Shown here: positions 1 through 11,435 of the stretch, piece by piece
Layout of the letters: each line of letters starts with the position of its first letter
Position numbering within the stretch: the first letter of the stretch is position 1
DNA from: Palaemon carinicauda
Taxonomy: Eukaryota > Arthropoda > Malacostraca > Decapoda > Palaemonidae
Length of the DNA: 64,000 nucleotides
Direction of reading: 5' to 3'
NCBI RefSeq assembly: GCF_036898095.1
Contig: NC_090729.1
Location: 69,104,224 to 69,168,223, forward strand
Program-made: the position numbers and the translations under genes
The notes under the pieces: model-generated
Database searches by the model: none
What the model saw: the letters and a program-made list of their open reading frames with translations, nothing else
What the model was told of the DNA's origin: nothing

Positions 1-24
1 CGGTGTGGACGACTGTCACCTCCA

Positions 25-1066
25 CTACTGAGTGGCGGGCGAGGTTGGCGCCCGCAACAAGCACAGCACTAGACACAGCACTTGACACATCTGTCGGGGA
101 TCCTGCTGTTTTTGCATGAGATTTCCTGCAGCATTTGTGATAGTGGCCCTGCTTGCAGCACCCATTGCATACGGCGGACTTGGCGGGGCATGAGGCTCTG
201 CCAGGGGCGTGGCGGCCGCCGCAGTTCTAGCAGGGAGGAGGTGGGGTACCCCTACCTGTACCAGCGATGGTTGCATTTGGATGATCTGCCTCGGGTATCT
301 TGCTGCCAGCCGCGCAAGCAGTTTCCCTCCAATTGCATTGGCGCGCAGCGGCGTAAACACAGGCCGCCTTGTAAGCACAGCACCTGGCCCTAAGGGCGCT
401 AACACTATTAATAGCATTGCTACATTGATACACATGACGACGCATAGCCTCATCACTTAGGCCCACCCTTAACTTAGGTAGTAACATATATTCGGCTAGA
501 TTACACTGACACTGAGGGCACTGGAAATTACAATCGGTGACCTTTTGGGAACACCTTAAAAAATAATCACTAACACTTTCTCCTGGGCCTTATATCGCAT
601 TGAAAAACTCCGACCATAACACAGCACGGTTTGTAGAGCGTAACACAATATCACAAATGAAATCCATGGCTTCCCTAGCAGTGAGGTTACTCCATTCCTG
701 TGAGGTAAATCTGGCGTCCAGCGCTCGTTGCAGAGAGGGCGTGCAGTATAGCCTGATGTGGTGGACAACCTCGTGGGGCAGTGGTCTGCACAATTCGATG
801 CAACATTCCATCGACCTCCTCCAGGGCCTGAATGCGGCGGGCTTCAGCTCAATTTCACACTTCTCCGGGGCTGCAGACGCAGGGACACGAGGTGCAGGGG
901 CAGCATGTGTCGTAATCCGGTCGCAGAGGGTGTTGATCATTTGTTGCTGTGTCGCCATGGCCTGCCTGGCTTCTTGCAGGGCAGGAATGAGCCCATGGGG
1001 GACGAGGCATGCGGCCCTTGGGGTGGACTGTGCTGAGCGGCGCTGGAAGGGCATGGTGAGGGTCAC
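25..1066 (-). pseudogene. LTR-retrotransposon gag remnant (Ty3/gypsy-like)
   Basis: Reading on the minus strand from an ATG at 1066, about 158 residues resemble the capsid region of metazoan Ty3/gypsy-type gag: a proline-rich N-terminus followed by helices rich in Leu, Arg and Trp. The frame breaks near 590 and again near 230, and a further stop lies around 230. The downstream frame (487 to about 100) holds two zinc knuckles: one of C-x2-C-G-x2-H type and one of C-x2-C-x3-G-H-x4-C type (around 120-235). Such knuckles bind nucleic acid in gag nucleocapsids. The segment is cut by the window start, so protease, RT and integrase would lie further left on this strand if present. Two frameshifts plus a stop make it non-functional. 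Assignment to gag is good; assignment to Ty3/gypsy rather than another LTR group is inferred. Confidence 0.6.
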
Positions 1067-1239
1067 GGAGGTCCTTGAAAATCACTGCGCCATATTAGAT
1101 GTCAAGGTGGGACAAGAGATACACAGTGGTGGAGGTGTGTGATTTATTGGGTACTGAGATACATACTGGCCACAGTTGCTCTTTGCAACTGTCACAGTCA
1201 CCTGGCGCCTGCCCGCCATGGGAAAACACATCTTACTAA
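1067..1239. other. Non-coding stretch upstream of the gag remnant
   Basis: No coding signal is seen. An 8-bp hairpin (ACAGTTGC / GCAACTGT, 5-nt loop) lies near 1173-1193. This could be leader or LTR sequence of the gag element, but no second LTR copy is present in the window to confirm it. Confidence 0.3.
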
Positions 1240-2785
1240 TGCAGGTACTCCATCAAAGCATAAATTCTCTGTGCAGAAGCTCTTAAGCTGAGTATAGTTA
1301 TTCTGAGTCAAATCTGATCTGTTACCTTTACAAAGATGATAAGCCTACTGCTTCTCCAAATAAGCACATCTACAATCATTACTGAACCATGGTTTGTCTT
1401 TCACTCAATACCTTAGCACACGAGAAGAGATGTGCCTTTCAATCATGTTAACTAAATTTTTATCCCAAATGAACAACAGGCTCAACACTAATATACAATT
1501 GTGACCAATTTAAGCCCAAAAGATCAATCAAAATTCCATTCCATTCTGCTTGAGATTATTTATAAATCTTACATGAGTTTGACACATCAGGGACAGGCTG
1601 CTCAGTCTTAACTACTAATGAAATCAAGGCATGATTAGATGTCCCAACTAGAGAACCAACATTACTTGTCATAATGCCAGGAGAGTCAAGTGTATACCAG
1701 ATTCAATCAGTTACCAGACCAGCGATTAGCTTTACTTATGATGCGCTCACAGCCTTTCAGAGGCAAAGTTCAAAGCTCTTCAGACATGGCGATCAGTAGG
1801 AGAAACAGAATTTAACCACTCCCTATGGTGAGCATTAAAATCACCAACAAAAACAAAAGAGTCCTTTTTATCATTTTGTATCTTAGCCATAATGGTAAAA
1901 AGACAATTGAAGATAGAATCATCTAAGTCTGGAGTCCGGTCGATTGAACACAAATAGTCTGGCCTATTCTTTATACATTTTCCTCTCTCCTCACACACAT
2001 GACAACACTAAAATTATCAAACAATTCTTATTCTCTCAAGAGGTTAACTACTGCACTGTAATTGTTCAGTGGCTACTTTACTCTTGGTACGGGTAGAAGA
2101 GACTCGCTAGCTATGACAAGCAGCTCTTCTAGGAGAAGGACACTCCAATTTCAAACCATTATTTCCTAGTCATGGGTAGTGCCATAGCCTCTGTACCATG
2201 GTCTTCCACTGTCTTGGGTTAAAAGATCTCTTGATTGAGGGTACACTCGGGCAAATTATTATAGCTTGTTTTTTTCCTCTTGTTATATTCACGTTTTCAT
2301 AGTTTATATGTGAAAGATTATTTTAATGTTATTGTTCTTAAACTTTTCTTGTAGTTTTTCCTTATTTCCTTTCCTCGCTGGGCTATTTTCCCTTTTGGAG
2401 CCCTTGGGCTTATAGCACCATGCTTTTCCAACTAGGGTTGTAGCTTAGCAAGTAATAATAATAACAATAATAATAATAATAATAATACCTGCCACAAACT
2501 TTTATTACCTGAATCTCATGACATCCACATTCATAGCAGGACTTAAAAGCAGCAGGGTACTCAGTTCTAGTATACACTGCCATTCCCCTGGAGCTTAAGA
2601 ATGGCATCCCGTTTCAAAATTATTGGCTTCTTAAAACTACTTAAAGAGAACTCAGATGAGTGCCTCATATTAGAAACCAAAGTTTTTGAGCACAATAGAA
2701 TATCATACCGTCTGTAGGCAACTCTAAGGTCTTGAATCTTTGCATGCAGTCTACGAATATTACAATACAGTAGCCGACACTTCAC
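1240..2785 (-). pseudogene. LINE endonuclease remnant, copy L1, split by a repeat
   Basis: On the minus strand an N-terminal endonuclease part (2785 to about 2488, with CNIRRLHAKIQDL and then IQVIKVCG) is followed, after an inserted repeat (about 1946-2487), by the next endonuclease part (about 1945-1780). That part has the motifs RTPDLDDSIF and FVFVGDFNAHHREWL, matching the metal-binding GDxN block of apurinic-type LINE endonucleases. From 1780 down to about 1240 the DNA stays alignable by eye to the inverted copy at 11.65-12.13 kb, although its frame is destroyed. The family nicks target DNA for target-primed reverse transcription. It is a fragment with many stops. The clade (RTE-like or Jockey-like) is not certain. 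Confidence 0.6.
1946..2487 (+). repeat. AAT-tailed dispersed repeat, copy 1
   Basis: The segment starts near 'agtctggcctattc', continues through a GC-balanced body ending 'ggagcccttgggcttatag' and finishes in (TAA)n at 2455-2487. The same blocks recur at 3115-3535, 3560-3997 and 14605-14900. The AAT-rich 3' tail suggests a retroposed SINE-like or LINE 3'-end-derived family. It sits inside the endonuclease frame of LINE copy L1, so it inserted after that LINE. Confidence 0.6.
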
Positions 2786-3114
2786 GCAATCTAGGACGTA
2801 CTAGTCCTGGATTTTACTCAATGTTTCCAGATAGGATAAGAATCAATAGCAATATAAAAGATTCATCGTACTTAAAAAATAAATTAACAATAATTATAAA
2901 AACAAAATGTTCAGAAATATAAATAAAGTGATTGATAAAACCCGTAGACTATAGACAGAAAGTAGGAGGAGCCGATACTGTACACCATGCAAGGCTAAAT
3001 AACCTCCAGGATAGCCACTTCAACTGAAGGGAGGACAGTAAGGATGATTTTGAAGATATGAAGAAGCAGGTAAAGGAAAGACAACCTCATTATAAACCAC
3101 CAGGTAGTAAGTTG

Positions 3115-3535
3115 GCCAAGGCACCAGCCACCCGTTGAGATACTACCGCTAGAGGTCATTTGACCGCCCACACAGTAGGCTACTAATTTACATTGGATCC
3201 CTTTCGCTGGTTACGGCTCATTTCATCTATACCGACACATACACAGAATAGTCTGGCCTATTCTTTAAACATTCCCCTCTTTCCTATTCTATCTTATTTC
3301 TCTTCCTCTTGTCATTTTGCAGTTTTATAGTTTATATATGAAAGACTTATTTTAATGTTAATAATGTTCTTAAACTTTTCCTTAGTTCATTTCCTTATTT
3401 CCTCTCCTCACTGAGCTATTTTCCCTGCTGGAGCCCTTGGGCTTATAGCATCCTGCTTTTCCAACTAGGGCTGTAGCTTAATAATAATAATGATAATAAT
3501 AATACTAATAATGATAATAATAATAAAATTTGCCC
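3115..3535 (+). repeat. AAT-tailed dispersed repeat, copy 2 (internally deleted)
   Basis: This copy carries the 5' portion missing from copy 1 ('cacccgttgagatactacc' near 3130), then 'agtctggcctattc' near 3250, and jumps directly to the 3' block 'ggagcccttgggcttatag' (about 3430) and a (TAATAA)n tail (3480-3527). About 300 bp of the body seen in copies 1 and 3 is absent. Confidence 0.55.
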
Positions 3536-3559
3536 AACACGTTATTTCAAAAACCCAGA

Positions 3560-3997
3560 GGAAAAAAATAAGATAGAATAATGTCCCCGAGTGTACCCTA
3601 AAGCAAGAGAACTTTAATCCAAGACAGTGGAAGACCATGGTACAGAGACTATGACACTACCCAAGACTAGAGAACAATGATTTGATTTTGGAGTGTCCTC
3701 CTCTTAGAAGAGCTGCTTACTATAGCTAAAGAGTCTGTTCTACACTTACCAAGAGTAAAGTAGCCACTGAACAATTACAGTGCAGTACTTAATCTCTTAA
3801 GTGATGAAGAATTGCATGGTAATCTCAGTGTTGTCAGGTCTATAAGGACAGAGGAGAATGTGTAAAGAATAGGCCAGACTATTCTGTGTACGTGAAGGCA
3901 AAGGAAAAATAACCCGTAACCAGAGAGAGGGGTTCAATGTAGTACTGTCTGGTCAGTCAATGAACCCAATAATTTTCTAGCGGTAGTATCTCAACGG
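3560..3997 (-). repeat. AAT-tailed dispersed repeat, copy 3, inverted
   Basis: Reverse complement of the same family. Its 5' end ('cacccgttgagatactacc') lies at 3978-3997, directly against a (TG)/(TA) microsatellite. The body runs left to about 3560 and the 3' tail region is missing. With copy 2 it makes an inverted pair about 25 bp apart. Confidence 0.55.
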
Positions 3998-4008
3998 GTG
4001 TGTGTGTG

Positions 4009-4257
<249 letters not shown>

Positions 4258-4354
4258 TTCAGTTAAATTTCTCTTCAAGAAATAACAATAAAATCTGGCA
4301 ATTTTCAGAATTGTACATAATATTGAGTTGCACAAGTTAAAATTTGTCTGACTA

Positions 4355-5183
<829 letters not shown>

Positions 5184-5253
<70 letters not shown>
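5184..5253. repeat. (GA)n microsatellite
   Basis: About 70 bp of perfect GA dinucleotides. Confidence 0.95.
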
Positions 5254-5256
<3 letters not shown>

Positions 5257-5492
5257 CATTTTGGATAAAAAAAACCTTTGATCTCCTGTTTTCAATTTCA
5301 TGTATTTAACCAGTTCGGGCGTACTGTAATTATTCCCATGGGGTGATATTCTTTTAAAAACTTGGTGACTTTGATAGGTATAAGTTACTGTAAGTGGAAT
5401 TGTGAAAATGGTCGCTTGTTTGATAACCTATTTGGCAGTCAATGAATTACCTTAAATTGCATGAAATTTAAAGAAAATATTTCATGCAAACA

Positions 5493-5574
<82 letters not shown>

Positions 5575-5980
5575 CAAATTTGGATTATGAAAATTCCAAA
5601 GCCGTAAGCTAATATGTAAAAACAAAGGCGGCAAAGGGATGACTAAAACGCTAATATTTACTTTTCATTTCTCATATTCCTAACGGGAACCTTTTTCATG
5701 TGAGCCACAAATAAGGACTAAGTGTTGATCACTGGAGGCAGTATTTCGTAGATGCAGATAATGCACATTCTTGATTACTTTGAAAATGAAAATATTGGCA
5801 ATCACTCTCCCGAAGTAATTTTTTATTGCAGATCTCCGCTTATTACATCATAAACGTACACGCAGCCTCTAATTATTTAGCCTTTTTTCCTTATAATGTT
5901 AACGCGTATTGGATGAACATAAATTCTTTCACACCATTAATCGCTCCATACACCTACAAAATTATTATTATTATTATTAT
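5254..5980. repeat. Non-coding DNA with (ATT)n microsatellites
   Basis: An (ATT)n array covers about 5496-5573 and a shorter one covers 5961-5980, directly against the left end of the Penelope palindrome. No gene is seen in the rest. Confidence 0.7.
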
Positions 5981-6184
5981 TGAGTTAAAAGTAATGGCTG
6001 CATCGGCAGAGTTTATTTTCTTATCCAATTTTTCCATTTTCCGGATAATTCCCTTCTCTAGAGCGCTGCAATCAGCCAGCAGACTTGAAAAATTCATCAG
6101 TCGGGTGAATGACAAAATCGGGAAGACTTTTCAAGTATATTCTCACAAAATACAAGTAAAACTTTTGGTACAAAATAGTAAAAA

Positions 6185-6228
6185 CTACGACGCGTTTCGA
6201 GGATAAGTCCTTCCTCTTCTTCAGGTAG
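6185..6228 (-). ncRNA. Hammerhead-ribozyme-like motif, left Penelope arm
   Basis: On the minus strand, in order: CTAC, the core CTGAAGA (fits CUGANGA), a stem GAGGA/TCCTC closing an 8-nt loop, GAAA, a minimal CGCG stem III, TC, then GTAG pairing with the initial CTAC. This is the order of a type I hammerhead with stem I open, as described for Penelope-like elements. One extra A between the core and stem II is a departure from the consensus. The predicted cut is after the GTC. It lies 3' of the endonuclease ORF. Activity is not shown. Confidence 0.5.
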
Positions 6229-6304
6229 AGAGTAAGGTGGATGCTGCAGTCGGGTGGTATTTATACCCAGGATCAGGATTACAAGTGAAAGGGGGCTGGA
6301 ATTT

Positions 6305-8574
6305 TCATTGGTTTTCATTGGTTGATCGGAGCTGATATGGTATGGTGCCTGGTGTACGATGATCTCGGCCGGGAATACCAGTCTGTGACGTCATCGGGGG
6401 ACCTGAGTTTTGATTGGCTGAGGCGCGCTCTGAGCCAGCCAGGCTGCTCTCCCGCTCAGAAAAGTGTCCCACGTGGCTGAGATCATTTCCTACTTCGGCG
6501 TCAAAATTCGGGTTTCTTGATGTATCAATACGACGGCTTGATGGTAACAAAATCATCTCTTGGGTCGTATTAAGGGTGGGTTTATCTCGCTGTATCAGTA
6601 GAGCTTCTACGATGCGTAGACGTCGACCATCTGGGGCGCTACCAATAATCTTGGTGTTACTGACAATATCAGCTCGACAAATAGGGGTGTTATGTCTTTG
6701 TAGGGCATGATTCTTTATAGCCCCTTGCTGTACGTGGCAAGAAATTCTCTTGGAAAGACGCACAGTTGTCATGCCAATATAATTCCCGGGACAACCACGG
6801 ATAGGGCATTGATATGCATAGACAACATTCGTCTTCTTTAAGAAATCCTGCTCTGGGGGCGCTGGGTTATTCCTCATAATAAGGCTTTTCGTCTTGGCCG
6901 TTTGGTAATATATAATGAAGTCCAATTTCTGGGTGTCTTCAGTAGGGGATACATTATTCTTGATGATTTCTTTCATTGCCTTCTCGTCTTGCAGGTAATT
7001 CGGATGCATATGTCCTTTGTAAAATAGCTTGATGTTATTGCTACTGTCGATTCTCTCGGCGGGGTCGGGTTCGTACCACTTGTCTACTGCTTTCCTGACT
7101 TCCTTTTGGACGTGCTTATTGGAGAATCCATTGTTGACAAGTACTTGGGATATTCGGTCCAGTTCCTTGTGTGTGTCGCACCAGGTGGAACAGTGCGACA
7201 GGGCCCTCCTGACGTAAGCCTTGATGGTAGAACTCTTATATCGGGTGGGGCACTCACTGTCTCCATTCAAGCACATGCCTATGTTTGTGGGTTTGGTATA
7301 CACTGTGGTCCGAAATCCATTCTCCGTCGAGGTGACTGGGACATCTAGGAACGGGAGGCGATTATCTTGGCTGTGTTCGAGGGTGAAACGGAGTACACTA
7401 TGATCCTCAAACATCTTCCTCAAAGTCTCGATTTCATCACTTGATCTCGCTTTCACAAAGGTATCGTCTATGTACCTAAAGTACAGAAAGGGGCATTCTA
7501 CACGGGAGAACACTCTCTCTTCTACAATTCCCATGTAAAAATTCGCGAATAGGACTCCCAGGGGTGAGCCCATCGCTACACCATCCTTCTGTAAGTAGGT
7601 ATGCCCTCGATGGGTGGTAAAGGGGGCCCTCTTCGTACAGATGGCTAGGAGGGTCCGAAGGGCTGGTTCAGGGATGTTCAGAGATGGTGTAGAGTCGTCC
7701 CTATAGACCCTATCTGCGATAAGGTCTATGTTTCGTCCACAGGCACGTTTGTGAATAAAGACTCTACATCCATCGATGCAATAACTCCATCACACGTAGA
7801 GTCCTTAATTTTATCCAGGAATTCAGTGGATGAAGCTACACAGTAACGATTTGGAATGTAGGGCGTCAGAATGGCATTCAGTCGTTTGGCAAGCTGGTAA
7901 GTCGGAGTAGGGCATTGACTTATAATGGGGCGTAGGGGGTTGCCCTGCTTGTGGGTTTTCACATTGCCATAAAGGTAGCCCGGCCAGAAATCCCCTGAAA
8001 TAACTGGTAGGTGCATGGCATTAGTTGCTGCATTCACGGCCTCGATGGTTTTGTTAGCCTCTTTCTTGATTTCTTCGATAGGGTTTCTAGTGAGACGCAC
8101 AAATTTTGAGGAATCAGCCAGGATGTCGTCGAGTTTCTTGTGGTGTTCCTCTGTGTCAATAAGCACAAAGGCAGCAGTCTTGTCTACCCTACGAACAGTA
8201 ACACCAGCAACCTGCTTAAGTTCCTTGGCAGCTGCCTTCATATCCTGGGTGACGATACCACTGGTGTAACGACCCCTCTCAGTGAGGGCCTCAGCAAGAA
8301 GCAAGGGCTGGAGGGCATCAGTAGTCCCCAGGGCTCCACGATCTTGAAGGGCGAGGATTGAGTCAAGTAGCAGCTCGACCTCGAGGCGTTTATCAGTGGG
8401 CCTTGGTCTGGTCACGTAGTGGCAGTTGAGGACCATCTTGAGGATTTGTTCCTGTGCAGGAGTCGGGGTATACCCCGAGATATTGATGTACTCCTGGCGT
8501 TCCTGTGGTATACGAAGTTTGCCACCGTTGAGGTTGATCAATTTCTTCAGGATGGTGCGGGTCCTCTTCTGCAT
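6305..8574 (-). pseudogene. Penelope-like RT + GIY-YIG endonuclease, left arm
   Basis: Reading on the minus strand, the first block (8574-7726, 282 aa) holds the RT N-terminal and fingers region and ends at the motif-A area (SMDVESLFTNVPVDE). A one-base deletion puts a TAG there. In the shifted frame the protein continues (to 6305; the ATG-started part, 7573-6305, is 422 aa) with motif B (MGSPLGVLFANFYMG), the catalytic motif C (FRYIDDTFV) and the FLDV thumb motif. A C-terminal GIY-YIG domain follows (YAYQCPIRGCPGNYIGMTT, then an L-x2-R-I-x2-H block). The family primes reverse transcription at nicked ends, often telomeric or in microsatellites. Total length is about 755 aa, slightly short of typical Penelope ORFs, so a few N-terminal residues may be missing. 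The YIG motif is intact in this arm. Confidence 0.85.
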
Positions 8575-8657
8575 GTCTCTCTTCTTAAGGATTCGGAGGG
8601 CATGGGTAATGTTGTCAGAACATTACCCATGCCCTCCGAATCCTTAAGAAGAGAGAC

Positions 8658-10927
8658 ATGCAGAAGAGGACCCGCACCATCCTGAAGAAATTGATCAACC
8701 TCAACGGTGGCAAACTTCGTATACCACAGGAACGCCAAGAGTACATCAATATCTCGGGGTATACCCCGACTCCTGCACAGGAACAAATCCTCAAGATGGG
8801 CCTCAACTGCCACTACGTGACCAGACCAAGGCCCACTGATAAACGCCTCGAGGTCGAGCTGCTACTTGACTCAATCCTCGCCCTTCAAGATCGTGGAGCC
8901 CTGGGGACTACTGATGCCCTCCAGCCCTTGCTTCTTGCTGAGGCCCTCACTGAGAGGGGTCGTTACACCAGTGGTATCGTCACCCAGGATATGAAGGCAG
9001 CTGCCAAGGAACTTAAGCAGGTTGCTGGTGTTACTGTTCGTAGGGCAGACAAGACTGCTGCCTTTGTGCTTATTGACACAGAGGAATACCACAAGAAACT
9101 CGACGACATCCTGGCTGATTCCTCAAAATTTGTGCGCCTCACTAGAAACCCTATCGAAGAAATCAAGAAAGAGGCTAACAAAACCATCGAGGCCGTGAAT
9201 GCAGCAACCAATGCCATGCACCTACCAGTTATTTCAGGGGATTTCTGGCCGGGCTACGTTTATGGCAATGTGAAAACCCACAAGCAGGGCAACCCCCTAC
9301 GCCCCATTATAAGTCAATGCCCTACTCCGACTTACCAGCTTGCCAAACGACTGAATGCCATCCTGACGCCCTACATTCCAAATCGTTACTGTGTAGCTTC
9401 ATCCACTGAATTCCTGGATAAAATTAAGGACTCTACGTGTGATGGAGTTATTGCATCGATGGATGTAGAGTCTTTATTCACAAACGTGCCTGTGGACGAA
9501 ACATAGACCTTATCGCAGATAGGGTCTATAGGGACGACTCTACACCATCTCTGAACATCCCTGAACCAGCCCTTCGGACCCTCCTAGCCATCTGTACGAA
9601 GAGGGCCCCCTTTACCACCCATCGAGGGCATACCTACTTACAGAAGGATGGTGTAGCGATGGGCTCACCCCTGGGAGTCCTATTCGCGAATTTTTACATG
9701 GGAATTGTAGAAGAGAGAGTGTTCTCCCGTGTAGAATGCCCCTTTCTGTACTTTAGGTACATAGACGATACCTTTGTGAAAGCGAGATCAAGTGATGAAA
9801 TCGAGACTTTGAGGAAGATGTTTGAGGACCATAGTGTACTCCGTTTCACCCTCGAACACAGCCAAGATAATCGCCTCCCGTTCCTGGATGTCCTAGTCAC
9901 CTCGACGGAGAATGGATTTCGGACCACAGTGTATACCAAACCCACAAACATAGGCATGTGCTTGAATGGAGACAGTGAGTGCCCCACCCGATATAAGAGT
10001 TCTACCATCAAGGCTTACGTCAGGAGGGCCCTGTCGCACTGTTCCACCTGGTGCGACACACACAAGGAACTGGACCGAATATCCCAAGTACTTGTCAACA
10101 ATGGATTCTCCAATAAGCACGTCCAAAAGGAAGTCAGGAAAGCAGTAGACAAGTGGTACGAACCCGACCCCGCCGAGAGAATCGACAGTAGCAATAACAT
10201 CAAGCTATTTTACAAAGGACATATGCATCCGAATTACCTGCAAGACGAGAAGGCAATGAAAGAAATCATCAAGAATAATGTATCCCCTACTGAAGACACC
10301 CAGAAATTGGACTTCATTATATATTACCAAATGGCCAAGACGAAAAGCCTTATTATGAGGAACAACCCAGCGCCCCCAGAGCAGGATTTCTTAAGGAAGA
10401 CGAATGTTGTCTATGCATATCAATGCCCTATCCGTGGTTGTCCCGGGAATTATAGTGGCATGACAACTATGCGTCTTTCCAAGAGAATTTCTTGCCACGT
10501 ACAGCAAGGGGCTATAAAGAATCATGCCCTACAAAGACATAACACCCCTATTTGTCGAGCTGATATTGTCAGTAACACCAAGATTATTGGTAGCGCCCCA
10601 GATGGTCGACGTCTACGCATCGTAGAAGCTCTACTGATACAGCGAGATAAACCCACCCTTAATACAACCCAAGAGATGTTTTTGTTACCATCAAGCCGTC
10701 GTATTGATACATCAAGAAACCCGAATTTTGATGCCGAAGTAGGAAATGATATCAGCCACGTGGGACACTTTTCTGAGCGGGAGAGCAGCCTGGCTGGCTC
10801 AGAGCGCGCCTCAGCCAATCAAAACTCAGGTCCCCCGATGACGTCCCAGACTGGTATTCCCGGCCGAGATCATCGTACACCAGGCACCATACCATATCAG
10901 CTCCGATCAACCAATGAAAACCAATGA
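8658..10927 (+). pseudogene. Penelope-like RT + GIY-YIG endonuclease, right arm
   Basis: This is the mirror copy of the left-arm gene: the RT N-terminal block runs 8658-9506, and the same one-base deletion creates the TAG at 9504-9506. The frame resumes one base back and runs to 10927 with MGSPLGVLFANFYMG, FRYIDDTFV and the GIY-YIG region. It differs from the left arm by a handful of residues. One of these changes the endonuclease motif from NYIG to NYSG, which removes a core GIY-YIG residue, so this arm's endonuclease is probably inactive. Others include P to L before VTSTENG and T to M in YYQxAK. Sharing the frameshift means the two arms descend from one defective parent. Confidence 0.85.
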
Positions 10928-11003
10928 AAATTCCAGCCCCCTTTCACTTGTAATCCTGATCCTAGGTATAAATGCCACCCGACTGCAGCATCCACCTCAC
11001 TCT

Positions 11004-11047
11004 CTACCTGAAGAAGAGGAAGGACTTATCCTCGAAACGCATCGTAG
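11004..11047 (+). ncRNA. Hammerhead-ribozyme-like motif, right Penelope arm (mutated)
   Basis: It has the same arrangement as the left arm (CTAC, CTGAAGA, GAGGA/TCCTC stem, GAAA, GTAG). Here the stem III sequence reads CGCA instead of CGCG, which breaks the closing pair next to the predicted cleavage site. Probably inactive. Confidence 0.4.
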
Positions 11048-11252
11048 TTTTTACTATTTTGTACCAAAAGTTTTACTTGTATTTTGTGAGAATATACTTG
11101 AAAAGTCTTCCCGATTTTGTCATTCACCCGACTGATGAATTTTTCAAGTCTGCTGGCTGATTGCAGCGCTCTAGAGAAGAGAATTATCCGGAAAATAGAA
11201 AAATTGGATAAGAAAATAAACTCTGCCGATGCAGCCATTACTTTTAACTCAA

Positions 11253-11281
11253 CCTGCCTAAAAGAGGGTCTCCTACCACGA

Positions 11282-11338
<57 letters not shown>

Positions 11339-11339
11339 G

Positions 11340-11427
<88 letters not shown>

Positions 11428-11435
11428 ACCCCTCC
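11253..11435. repeat. (ATT)n / (AAT)n mirror microsatellite
   Basis: (ATT)n at about 11284-11337, (AAT)n at about 11340-11376 and (ATT)n again to about 11420. The strand switch twice within one array gives hairpin potential and supports spurious long reading frames of Tyr, Asn or Ile. Confidence 0.9.

Larger units (their letters stand above)
5981..11252. mobile_element. Head-to-head Penelope-like element palindrome
   Basis: Two inverted arms of about 2.63 kb (5981-8613 and 8619-11252) are separated by only five bases (8614-8618). The arms mirror one another base for base except for scattered substitutions. Each arm carries, reading outward from the centre, a Penelope-type RT, a GIY-YIG endonuclease, a roughly 300-bp 3' segment and a hammerhead-like motif. 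Similarity stops at the same distance (about 2636 bp) on both sides, next to ATT microsatellites. Penelope-like elements are known to occur as tandem or inverted partial copies. The symmetry and the mutations common to both arms suggest recent inverted duplication of one defective copy, or a two-copy insertion. Confidence 0.85.

Noticed and set aside
8419..9217. Open frames antisense to the Penelope RT at the palindrome centre
   Set aside because: They mirror the RT coding strand in both arms and change in step with it.
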